Source of the DNA: Ichthyosporea sp. XGB-2017a
Taxonomy: Eukaryota > Opisthokonta > Ichthyosporea
Length of the DNA stretch: 22,537 bases
Assembly (NCBI GenBank): GCA_002811675.1
Contig: PDIM01000058.1
Coordinates: forward strand, 92,067-114,603
Direction of reading: 5' to 3'
Part shown: positions 8,010-16,480 of the stretch, one piece after another
Numbering within the stretch: the first letter of the stretch is position 1
How the letters are laid out: each line of letters starts with the position of its first letter
Program-made: the position numbers and the translations under genes
Notes under the pieces: model-generated
Seen by the model: only the letters and a program-made list of their open reading frames with translations
The model's database searches: none
Told to the model about the DNA's origin: nothing

Positions 8010-9193
8010 TTAGATTTTGCCTAAACTGAAAAGAAACACTGCCATCGCAGTGTAAAGCCTATTCTCAGCTTCATCAAAAACAACTGATTTTCCCGAATAG
8101 AAAATATCGTCAGACACTTCATTAGTTTTTTTAGGAAGGCAATGCATGAACTTGGCAGAATGTTTAGCTAATGACATTAAATCATTATTTACTTGGTAGC
8201 CTTCAAAATCTTTCAACCTTTTGGCCTTTTGGGATTCATCTCCCATGCTCACCCAAGTATCCGTTAAAACAACATCCGCCTCTGAAACAGCCTCCTTTGG
8301 ATCATTGCAGAGAAAAAGCTTTGTCCCATTTTCTTGGCTGATTTCAAAAGCATCTTCCGTCACGTCTTTCCATGGTTCGTATCCGACAGGGGTAGCAACA
8401 TACATATCGCAATGAAATTTAGGCATAGCCAACATTAGTGAATGAACAATGTTGTTCCCATCGCCCACCCACGCGATCTTTTTCCCACTAAGGCAGGCGG
8501 CATCTCCTGAAAATAGTTTATAGCTTGCTGGTGATGTGATATTCAGATTTGAAGCATTAGAAATACTGAACTGTTCTTGCATAGTCATTAAATCCGCAAG
8601 TATTTGCAAAGGGTGGTACTTGTCGGTTAACGCATTGATCACAGGGACTGAGCTGCATCTCGCAAGATCCTCCAATTCTTCATGAGTCTGCACTCGAGCC
8701 ATTAGTAGATCACAAAAGCGACTAAACACTTGAGCAGAGTCAAGAATAGATTCATTGGCGCCCAGTTGAATATCGTCTTTACCCATGAAAATAGGAGTGC
8801 CTCCAAGTAAAGACATGCCCTTTTCCGCGCTTAGTCGGGTTCGTGTGCTTCGATTTTGAAATAAAAGACCAAGCATTTTGTCCTGTAAAGGCTTTTCCAG
8901 AAGTCGTCCATGCTTCACATCGTGTTTTATCTGGAACGCTTTGCTAAGAATCCCTTGAATTTCATCCCCGTCTATACACACAAGTAGCATATAAAGACCC
9001 TCCCAAAGTTAGCAAAACCAGCCCATATCAAATCAACCACAATTTCAGTACAAAAAACCTTAACAATGTCAACTACAAAACACCTACCAAGGTCCTTCAA
9101 GGTCAGAAAATGCCGCTGCCTTGGCTGCAACTTTACATTGAGATTTGTTCCTAGGGATTTAAGAGAACCCAAAGCATTCTTTAAGCTACTCAT
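8010..9193 (-). CDS. OTC: Ornithine carbamoyltransferase, mitochondrial
   Basis: Joins carbamoyl phosphate to ornithine to form citrulline. Exon 1 9193-9088 and exon 2 8971-8010 join across a 116-bp intron (GTAGGT donor, GCTAACT branch-like site, TGTATAG acceptor), giving 355 aa, close to the usual size of mitochondrial OTC. The joint reads FLTLKDLDGDEI, as expected for the family. Residues 1-27 are basic and Ser/Leu-rich, a plausible mitochondrial leader. The carbamoyl-phosphate motif is STRTR (77-81) with HPLQ (155-158); the ornithine side has DTWVSMG (273-279) and HCLP (312-315), so the site looks intact. A Ser/Asn-rich stretch of about 25 residues lies before the second domain (KKIAWVGDGNN). 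AATAAA (7995-7990) lies 14 nt past the stop. It is divergent from the ArgJ gene of the same pathway. Confidence 0.95.
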
Positions 9194-9388
9194 TTTTGCT
9201 TGCTTTTAGCTTTATCCTTCCTTATTCAGTCAAATCAAAATCAACAACAATTAAAAAAAAGAAAAAAAAAAGCAACAAAGTGAGGGAAGAAAAACAGTGC
9301 CAAAAAAGAAAAATACAAAATACCGCAAAATGGGGGGCTTATTCCGCAAAAAAAAAACAAAAAACAAAAAAAGCAAAAAATAAAATAT

Positions 9389-9395
9389 GGAGTCA
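9389..9395 (-). promoter_or_regulatory. Gcn4/CPC1-type half-matching site
   Basis: Plus-strand GGAGTCA differs by one base from the TGAGTCA bZIP site; the minus strand carries the TGACTC core of general amino-acid control elements. Its place between two arginine-synthesis genes makes it plausible, but a single imperfect 7-mer can occur by chance. Confidence 0.3.
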
Positions 9396-9467
9396 TCGAG
9401 GTTTGGTATTATTTCATCATTTTAAAATTCAGAGGTAGGGTTATGGGAAGATTGGGTTATAGTGAAG

Positions 9468-9477
9468 CCCAGCTGGG
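9468..9477. promoter_or_regulatory. CCCAGCTGGG palindrome
   Basis: A perfect 10-bp palindrome centred on a CAGCTG E-box-type core in the OTC/ArgJ promoter region, one of few GC-rich spots there. Function unknown. Confidence 0.3.
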
Positions 9478-9630
9478 GCCTCCACTGGCCAAATTGGTTT
9501 CTTTGCTTTATTTTGGTTTATATTAGCCTTCATTTATTTAAGTTTGATTTTATTTTTGCTCGTTTGTGGATTTTTAGTAGAGGAGAGTGAATAGATGGAT
9601 TGACGGGGCTGATCGATTGATTGCAGATTG

Positions 9631-9663
9631 ATGTATTATGTCAGGGGTGAGGAGTATTTTTGA
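9631..9663 (+). other. Short upstream ORF overlapping the ArgJ start
   Basis: An ATG 7 nt before the ArgJ ATG opens a 10-codon frame ending in TGA at 9661-9663, inside the ArgJ coding region in another frame. It matters only if transcription starts upstream of 9631, which cannot be read from sequence. Confidence 0.35.
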
Positions 9664-11282
9664 TGCAGTCCTTAGTGTATCCTCCAAGCCTGTGAGGGGG
9701 TTTAATGTACTCGCGGTGTCCAGTGGCCTGAAGAAAAAAAGTCTCACTGCAACCTCCTCTAAAGGTTTGTTGGATTTTGCACTGTTGTATGCCCGGAAGG
9801 AGTATCTTGCTACCACAAACAGTGCATGTGTGTTCACGCAGAATAAATTTGCTGCCGCACCTGTGATCCTTTCGAAGTCTCTGCTTGATGAAGGGAGAAA
9901 GAAGGTGGGGGGTGTTATTGTGAACTCCGGGGGGGCAAATGCCTGTACCGGCGAGGAGGGTTATGGAAATGCTGTGTATATGAGTGAGCAGGCAAAAAGA
10001 ATCTGTTATGGTGGTGGAAAAGAAAAAGAAGGTGATATCATGGTTATGTCTACGGGAGTGATTGGAGAGCAGCTAGATCGAAAAAAATTGGATGCGGGCT
10101 TCGAAGGTTTGGAGTTGGCACTGAAAGAGAATAACAGGGACGATGAGGCGGTTTATGATATTGAGAATGCTGCGAATGCAATCGTTACGACTGATACATT
10201 TTCTAAGGTGGTAGCGTATGAGTGGCTGGCAGGAGAAATAGAGTGCCGCATAGCGGGAATAGCAAAAGGCTCGGGTATGATTCACCCAAACATGGCTACA
10301 ATGCTGGGGTAAGTACTTTATTGTTTACTAGCGAGGACTTGTATTGCTTTCCTTTCTTTTTGGGAATATTTTCGTTGTTTTTTTGTTTTGTTTTTTTTTG
10401 TCTGCTGCTAATTGCAACTGCTTTCCTTTTGGGCCCTTTAGTGTGATAATAACAGATGCGTATGTTGATCCCAAGTTCTTAAAATCATGTTTGTCAAAAG
10501 CGATTCAGAAATCTTTTAATTGCATTTCGGTTGATGGAGACACCAGTACGAATGATTGTGTATTAGTGGTCTCAAATGGGGCATCTGGACTGACTAATGC
10601 GATAAATGGTGACGTTCCATCAAGCTCTAAAGAAGAGGAAAAAGTTCCCTTGGGATTTGAAATAGCCTTAACAAAGACTTGTATTGGGTTGGCAAAGAAA
10701 ATTGTGCAAGATGGGGAAGGTGCTTCAAAATTTATTACTGTGATTGTTGAGGTATGTTATCGTTAAAGGAAACTGATGTAGGTCATTTTGTCACAAGCAT
10801 CGGCTTATTTACAGAAATGGTGTTGGTTGTATTTCTTGCTTGGAACTTAGGGGGGGCGCAGTTATGAAGAGAATAAGGCCGTTGCCTCTGCTGTTGCGTC
10901 ATCTTCACTAGTGAAAACAGCAATGGCGGGTTGTGATGCGAATTGGGGAAGAATCGTTTGCGCTGCAGGGTATAGTGAATCTGATTTTGATCCAGCTAAA
11001 CTAAATCTTTGGATGTCCCGTGGGGATGAACAGGGTTTAGAATGTGAAACCTTGAAGGAATCTATGTCAAATGCAGGGTGTATCCATTTAGTAAAGAGTG
11101 GCTCTCCATTCGAGATTGATGAAGAAAAAGCCTCCGCCATTGTGAAAGAACGTGAAATTAGGATATGCATCGACTTAGGAATGAAGGATAACGCAGCAGA
11201 AAAACTTGAAAGCCGGTGTGTCTTTTGGGCCAGTGACTTAACACATGGGTATGTGCAAATCAATGCGGATTACAGGACTTAA
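9638..11282 (+). CDS. argJ: ArgJ: glutamate N-acetyltransferase, three exons
   Basis: Transfers acetyl from N-acetylornithine to glutamate, recycling acetyl groups in mitochondrial ornithine synthesis; many homologs also use acetyl-CoA. Exons 9638-10308, 10442-10751 and 10851-11282 join in phase across introns of 133 bp (GTAAGT) and 99 bp (GTATGT), giving 470 aa. The joints read TMLGVIITDA and VIVEGGRSYEENKA, both as expected. The precursor self-cleaves before a Thr nucleophile in HPNMAT-ML; here it is T221, with KGSGMIHPNMATML intact. Other signatures are NSGGANACTG, TDTFSK, GDTSTNDCV, GCDANWGRI and the canonical C-terminus YVQINADYRT. The N-terminus is basic and Ser-rich, compatible with import into mitochondria. 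AATAAA (11287-11292) follows 4 nt after the stop. It is divergent from OTC, which uses ornithine, and convergent with the receptor gene. Confidence 0.95.
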
Positions 11283-11286
11283 ATGA

Positions 11287-11292
11287 AATAAA
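11287..11292 (+). terminator. Poly(A) signal AATAAA of ArgJ
   Basis: AATAAA starting 5 nt after the stop codon, implying a very short 3' UTR if used. Confidence 0.45.
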
Positions 11293-11514
11293 AGAGGGAT
11301 GAGAAGAACATCAAATCGGAGTTGACCTGCCGAAGTATATGTTCTATATGTTAGCTATTAAGAGATTTTATTAGAGACAAGCACCACTTCTGGAGAAGGT
11401 GAAATGGAGTGAGGAGGTAGTAGAAGAGTTAACAAATAAATACTTAATGGATTGTAAATTATATTAGAGTGGCTTTTCTTTTCTTTTTTTTCTTTTTTCT
11501 TTTTTTTTTTTTCT

Positions 11515-14274
11515 TTAGACGGCTTCCACTTTAACTTCAACTTCAGTAGAATCCGCTACTTGCTCCATTTCTGATGAGTGGGCGAATGTTGTTTGGGGAC
11601 TCATTGGCGGACTGGCATTAGATGACTCGGCGTCATTTAAAAATTCCGAACCCCGTTCACCTGAGCTAAGCTGTCCCTTATTGCCGATGCTTGATCTTTG
11701 AGTCGTGCACACTTTATCGCCCTTTTTCTTATATATCAGCCAGAACTTTGGAGTGAAAATGACAGCAACAGCTGCTCCTGTTGTGAATAACACAAGCACG
11801 TTCTGAAGGGCATACTGAACGTCGGGATTTATCTCCGAAAATTCCAACAAAACTCGTAAAACAACTCCCACAAAAAACCAGTTGTAAACTGCAATGAGAA
11901 TATAACGCCCTTCATTGAATGCCTCGGGTACCTTTCGGACACTAAATGCAAGGTATACACCAACTACCAGGAAAAGTAAATCGATCACAGCAAATACGTA
12001 AAACCAGCCATTACTATCGCACTTATTGTAAACAGTATACACAGTAGTAGGAATATCCGATACGGTCAGGTTTCGTACCAATTCGGTCTTCCATGTCACG
12101 GTCTTCATGAAGTTTTCGTTAAAAATTGTCGCCAAAGTAAGAACGGTTGTACAGACAATAATTGTAGCAGTCATAAGAACAAGAAGATAATTGTCACTCA
12201 ATCCAACAATAGCCCTTTTTCTGAAATTGTTGAAAATCCTACTAATACGATAGGTCTTAACAACAATTGCACCGAAAGCAATAATAAAACCAAGCTCTCT
12301 GAACCAAAATGTCGCCACACAGACATTTTCGGATTGATCTAAGTACATTAGAACCATAGTCATGAAGCTGATAATGGAGCCAAAGCCGAAGATACCCAGA
12401 AACAAGGGACTCGCAGTCAAAATGCACTTAACATGTTTGTAGAAGTACACGGAAAACAGGCATAATGAGGTAAGAGCAATAGCAATGCAAGCAACAGCCA
12501 AAAAGAAAGATTCTAGTCCAGTATTAAATTGGTACCATTCTGTTCTCTGAAGAAACAATCCGTCCCATACGGGGTTGGAAGTGCGATCAAAAAAGATTGG
12601 CTTTTTAGTCACAACAACCCCGCTTTCATCTGAAAATGTTCCAAATGGAACCCACGAACTATTGTCCGGGTCAACATACTTGAGGAATACTTTCGATTGA
12701 CGTTCAGCATTTTTATCAAAATTGATATTTCCTGTCACCCCTTCAAATTGAGCCTTTTCGAGATATACATGCAACATTTCCGCCCAGGTTTCATTCGCCT
12801 GGTTGACAGCACCAGAGTAATGAGCCGTCGACAGATTAGCTAAAGGTAGTACCTTCTCATTAATCATATTTTGAATGGCATGTCCAAATACAAAAATAGA
12901 ATCGGCTCTTAACACATCAAACGCAGTAACAATAGGTGCGGGAACTGTCGCATTGGCGTAATGGTATACCCATGCAACAGATTTAATCATCAGCTTTCGG
13001 AAGGCAGAAGCAGGGTCGTCACTTTTGAGGACTTCGATCGGGACGCTAGCAGATGGCGGTACAGAGCCAGGTTTAACACCAGGGAAGTAACCATTGAAAG
13101 CAAAGTTTGCCATTGATGTCAAACCAAGAGCTCCTTGCAGAACTGTTTTCAGCTTGTGGTCAACTTCACCGTCGCTATCAACAAAAAATGGGTCAAATGG
13201 CAACGCATCAGTGAGAATCCACTGGTAGTCAGGGCCATATAGCCCAACATTGTATGCGCACTTGACAAATTTTCTTGCATTTGGATGTCTCATGCTTACA
13301 ATGAGGATTTTCAGGTTGAGTTTTTTTATATCCTCTAACGCTTCTTCGATTTGCATCACCGAAGTAACACCATTTTCAATGAGTACATGCCTGACGAGAA
13401 TATAATGGTTTTCCAAATTTTCAATTGTGGATTTACTGGTCCCGGATCCAAAGTCTGCATCGGATGTCGCATAAACAACTTGCCTCCATCCATTGTCTTT
13501 TAACAAGCCAGCGAGCGCATTTCCAGATTTAGAGTTACTTGTCACAACTCTTGAAAGTAAAGGAAACTCGTTTTTATCCGCCAAAAGGTCATCAGAAGCA
13601 CAGCAGCCTACAGTATTACTACTCAAAGCGCCAGCAACGGAAGCAGCACTGACGGTAGTAAGCAGACTTTCCATACCGGCAAGTCCAACCACTTGATCAG
13701 CTAGATTTCCTCCATACAGGGTTGGCAACAAAAATCCTCCAGCACCTTGTGCAGCAGCTAAAATAGACATAAAATAAAACAAAAAACAATCATTTTGCGT
13801 AACAGAAAGCATGCGTTGTTAGTTTCATCAGCTAAAAAGTAGTTTGCAAACGTTATCATCTTCATCACACGCAACACATAAACAATACATACTTGTAGCA
13901 GAGTTATACGTTGAAGCGGAAAGAATTTTGAAGACAAAATCAAAAGGTTGCATCTTCATAAATTCCCTGATGGCCAAGGAAAATGCAAGGTAGCGCAAAT
14001 CCGTAGCATTGGGAGTAAGCACGCCTATATTCAACGTCGGCCTGTTGTCAGTGACAGTTTCATTGTCTGAATGGGCATCGTTGTCTGTAATGTTACCGTT
14101 AAACGTAGCGTTATCCAATTGGTCGATTGCTTCCTCAATTTCTGAAGCCGGTAAAATATGTGCATCATTACTCTCATGAGAATCAACGTACACAATAGCG
14201 CACGCTGCCATCAAAATCCAACACACTAGTACCGTGCCAAAGGCATTAACAAGCAGTGCTACCGATCTCTTCAT
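11515..14274 (-). CDS. GABA-B-type class C G-protein-coupled receptor
   Basis: Exon 1 14274-13893 and exon 2 13757-11515 join across a 135-bp intron (GTATGT donor, ACTAACA branch-like site, TATTTTAG acceptor) in phase, giving 874 aa. A hydrophobic segment (about 6-30) acts as signal peptide or anchor, followed by an acidic N-glycosylated linker. About 80-510 resemble the Venus-flytrap ligand domain (periplasmic-binding-protein fold) with AYNVGLYGPDYQWILTDA. About 542-800 hold seven transmembrane helices of GABA-B type: LGFIIAFGAIVVKTYRISRI, EGRYILIAVYNW and FTTGAAVAVIFTPK. No Cys-rich linker separates the two domains, as in GABA-B and unlike metabotropic glutamate receptors. The cytosolic tail of about 75 aa is Ser-rich and acidic. 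The ligand cannot be read from sequence; amino acids or GABA-like compounds are only family-based guesses. Convergent with ArgJ, divergent from the deubiquitinase gene. Confidence 0.9.
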
Positions 14275-14686
14275 TTCTGTCAGATATTGTTTTGTTCTTC
14301 AAAAAAAAAAGAAAAAGAAAAGAAAAAGAAAAAAGGCTTAAAACTAAAAGCTAATCAAAACAAATATCAAATCAGACAAACAAAACGAAAACAAAAAGAG
14401 AAAAAAAAAGAAACTCATATAAATACCAAAGCAAACCAAACAAAACAAAAAAAAAAAAAAAAAAATTTTGGGGAAAAAAAAAAAAAAAAAAAAAAACCTC
14501 CAAACCTCCCTGAAAAAAAAATGAGAAAAAAAAAATAAAAAAAGCCCCATGTGGGTTTATTGTTTTATTTTTTATTTTTCATTCTTGTGTTATTTATTTT
14601 GTGTTTGTGTTGTTTGATTTAGTCAAAGAGGGGGATTGGAGTAAACCAGGGTGTTTCTTGAAGGGGTGGTGAAGTATTGAGGAACA
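14275..14686. other. A-rich divergent intergenic region
   Basis: 412 bp between the start codons of the receptor (-) and deubiquitinase (+) genes. From 14299 to about 14540 it is almost pure A with scattered G and C, including runs of about 20 A; from 14560 it becomes T-rich. It must contain both promoters, but no TATA box or dyad stands out. Apparent ORFs here are Lys or Phe repeats and not genes. Confidence 0.7.
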
Positions 14687-16465
14687 ATGGGTAAGAAGTC
14701 GGGTGGGCCTCTCAAACGCGCTGTTGCAAAGGCGAGGAATCAGCACCAAGAGAAGCAAGGAGCCGCGAGGGGTCATGGGCAAAAGGTGGGGGGCGTGACT
14801 GGGAAGGTGCCTGTGAAAGGCCTGCAGAACCTGGGGAACACCTGCTTCTTCAATTCTGTGATGCAGAATTTGAATCAGATTGAAATGCTTCAACGTTTCT
14901 TTGCGAAGGAAGAGGGGCTTTTGCATAAACGAGTGAAGGGTGTGAAAGAGTTTTATTGCTTCGACGACGTGATTAGCAAAGATAATGACAGAATGGATTT
15001 GTGTCTGCCTGGCGCAGAACATGCCTTGAGTGACTGTTTGTCGGACTTCTTAAAAACTATGGATTCCAGCTCTCAGAGTGTGATTAATCCCTCTAATCTA
15101 TTTTATGAGATTTGCAAACACGCAAAAAGATTTAAGACGTTTGATCAGCAGGATAGCCACGAGTTGCTTCGCTATCTTTTGGATGCTGCCAAAATAGAAG
15201 ACTCGAGAAGGATTAAAAAAGCTATTTTGAAACACTTCAATCTAGTTGGAGAAAGAAGTGTAAGTCCCGATGAGGACCTTAAAGCAAAACTAAAGGAATA
15301 TGGGGGTGCTATTGCAACATATGTAGATAATATATTCGGAGGGACGATGATGAGTAATGTTGTGTGTGACGAAAAGGGCCATGTTTCACAGACGCAGAGT
15401 GAATTTCTTGATATTTCCGTGCCTTTGCAATCGGAAGTAGCCACTTCGGGCTTAGCGAAAGTGAGGGCTGCCATTTCCAAGCACCAGCTAAAGAAGATGA
15501 AGAAGGAGGCCAGGGGTAAGAGAAAGGGAAAGAACAGGTCTCGAACGTCCGAATCTTTGGCGGAAGAAGAAGTGGATTCAATCGTAGAGGGTATAAATAA
15601 GCTAACTGTTGAAGAAAGAGCGGAAGTTACGGGAGCGATGGATTCTATACTAAGTGCAGTTGAAAAGGGTGCAGAAAAACTTGTCAATGGAGGCAGTATC
15701 AGTGATGAGGAATTAGACGAGTGCGATGTAGATGAACAAACTCAGAATGAAAAAGAGAAAAATCCTTGGAAAACTATTAAGGACGCCTCCGAAGGAACCA
15801 AAGCCGCAGGTGAAGTGTCATTGATGTCTTGCCTTTCTTCCTTTTTTGCCCGCGACTTTCTAAAGGGTGAGAATCGCTACAGCTGTGAAGATTGTGCAGG
15901 ATTGATTAAAGGTGGTAGGTCAAAAGAAAAAGTCCTTACGGATGCCACAAAGGGTTTTTTGATTAAACGCCCACCGAAAGTTTTAACTGTACACATAAAG
16001 AGATTTGAGCAAACAGGAAGGTCTCTGAGAAAGGTAAACACCCATGTAAGGTTTGAAACATCTTTGGACATTTCGCCTTTCTGTTCTTATTATTCGTGTA
16101 AAAATGAAGTTGACTCTAATGGATCCATAGAATACACTCTAAGTGGAATAGTGGAACATTCAGGTAGTCTGAATGGAGGGCATTATGTGGCATACGTCCG
16201 TTCCAAAAAAGATGGCATTTGGTATCATATAAGCGATTCAATGGTTAGTACGGTCTCTGAACAACGGGTGCTGAATCGACCTGCTTATCTTTTATTTTAT
16301 GAACGTAAACTCAAAAACATAAGGGGAACAAGTGACCTGAAAAGCAGTGCAGTAAGTGAAGCCTCTAAAGTGGAGGTTAATGATGATATTCACTCTTCAG
16401 GGATATCCGTTGAAAACGTTGTAGAAAATGTGTCTGCGGGAGGGGAGGAAGTGAATGAGGAATAA
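14687..16465 (+). CDS. Ubiquitin-specific protease, USP16/USP45 type
   Basis: A single-exon 592-aa cysteine protease that removes ubiquitin from proteins. The Cys box is GLQNLGNTCFFNSVMQNL with nucleophile C53. The QQDSHELLRYLLD box follows near residue 155. The His box GSLNGGHYVAYVR has H499 and WYHISDS supplies D517, so the triad is complete. One CxxC pair (YSCEDC) remains of the zinc-binding fingers. Between the catalytic halves is a charged insert (about 255-375) with KKMKKEARGKRKGK, also typical of USP16/45, and a possible nuclear signal. Animal USP16 acts on histone H2A and ribosomal ubiquitin. Unlike USP16, the N-terminal UBP zinc finger is missing: only about 44 residues precede the catalytic domain, although the MGKK start looks like the family start. 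The C-terminal 50 residues are disordered. It ends 15 bp from the stop of the convergent E3 gene. Confidence 0.92.
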   Translation: MGKKSGGPLKRAVAKARNQHQEKQGAARGHGQKVGGVTGKVPVKGLQNLGNTCFFNSVMQNLNQIEMLQRFFAKEEGLLHKRVKGVKEFYCFDDVISKDNDRMDLCLPGAEHALSDCLSDFLKTMDSSSQSVINPSNLFYEICKHAKRFKTFDQQDSHELLRYLLDAAKIEDSRRIKKAILKHFNLVGERSVSPDEDLKAKLKEYGGAIATYVDNIFGGTMMSNVVCDEKGHVSQTQSEFLDISVPLQSEVATSGLAKVRAAISKHQLKKMKKEARGKRKGKNRSRTSESLAEEEVDSIVEGINKLTVEERAEVTGAMDSILSAVEKGAEKLVNGGSISDEELDECDVDEQTQNEKEKNPWKTIKDASEGTKAAGEVSLMSCLSSFFARDFLKGENRYSCEDCAGLIKGGRSKEKVLTDATKGFLIKRPPKVLTVHIKRFEQTGRSLRKVNTHVRFETSLDISPFCSYYSCKNEVDSNGSIEYTLSGIVEHSGSLNGGHYVAYVRSKKDGIWYHISDSMVSTVSEQRVLNRPAYLLFYERKLKNIRGTSDLKSSAVSEASKVEVNDDIHSSGISVENVVENVSAGGEEVNEE

Positions 16466-16466
16466 A
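16461..16466 (+). terminator. AATAAA overlapping the deubiquitinase stop codon
   Basis: The hexamer is formed by the last Glu codon, the TAA stop and the next base. If used, cleavage would fall inside the 3' end of the opposing HERC gene. Confidence 0.35.
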
Positions 16467-16480
16467 TGTAAAGTTGTCAA

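Larger units (their letters stand above)
9194..9637. promoter_or_regulatory. Shared divergent promoter region of OTC and ArgJ
   Basis: 444 bp lies between the ATGs of two arginine-pathway genes transcribed away from each other. The left half is A-rich; the right half is T/G-rich and leads into ArgJ. Visible elements are two CCGCAAAA copies near 9323 and 9344, a TGACTC core on the minus strand (9395-9390) and a CCCAGCTGGG palindrome (9468-9477). No other gene is present. Confidence 0.6.

Noticed and set aside
3195-9475. CAGCTG in several intergenic gaps (3195, 5836, 6006, 9470) as a shared bHLH site
   Set aside because: The hexamer also occurs in coding regions (near 11769, 19393 and 19503), so the recurrence is not clearly above chance. 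Only the duplicated module and the 10-bp palindrome are reported.
14287-14550. Lys-rich (+) and Phe-rich (-) ORFs between the receptor and deubiquitinase genes
   Set aside because: Same homopolymer artefact; the region is a divergent promoter.
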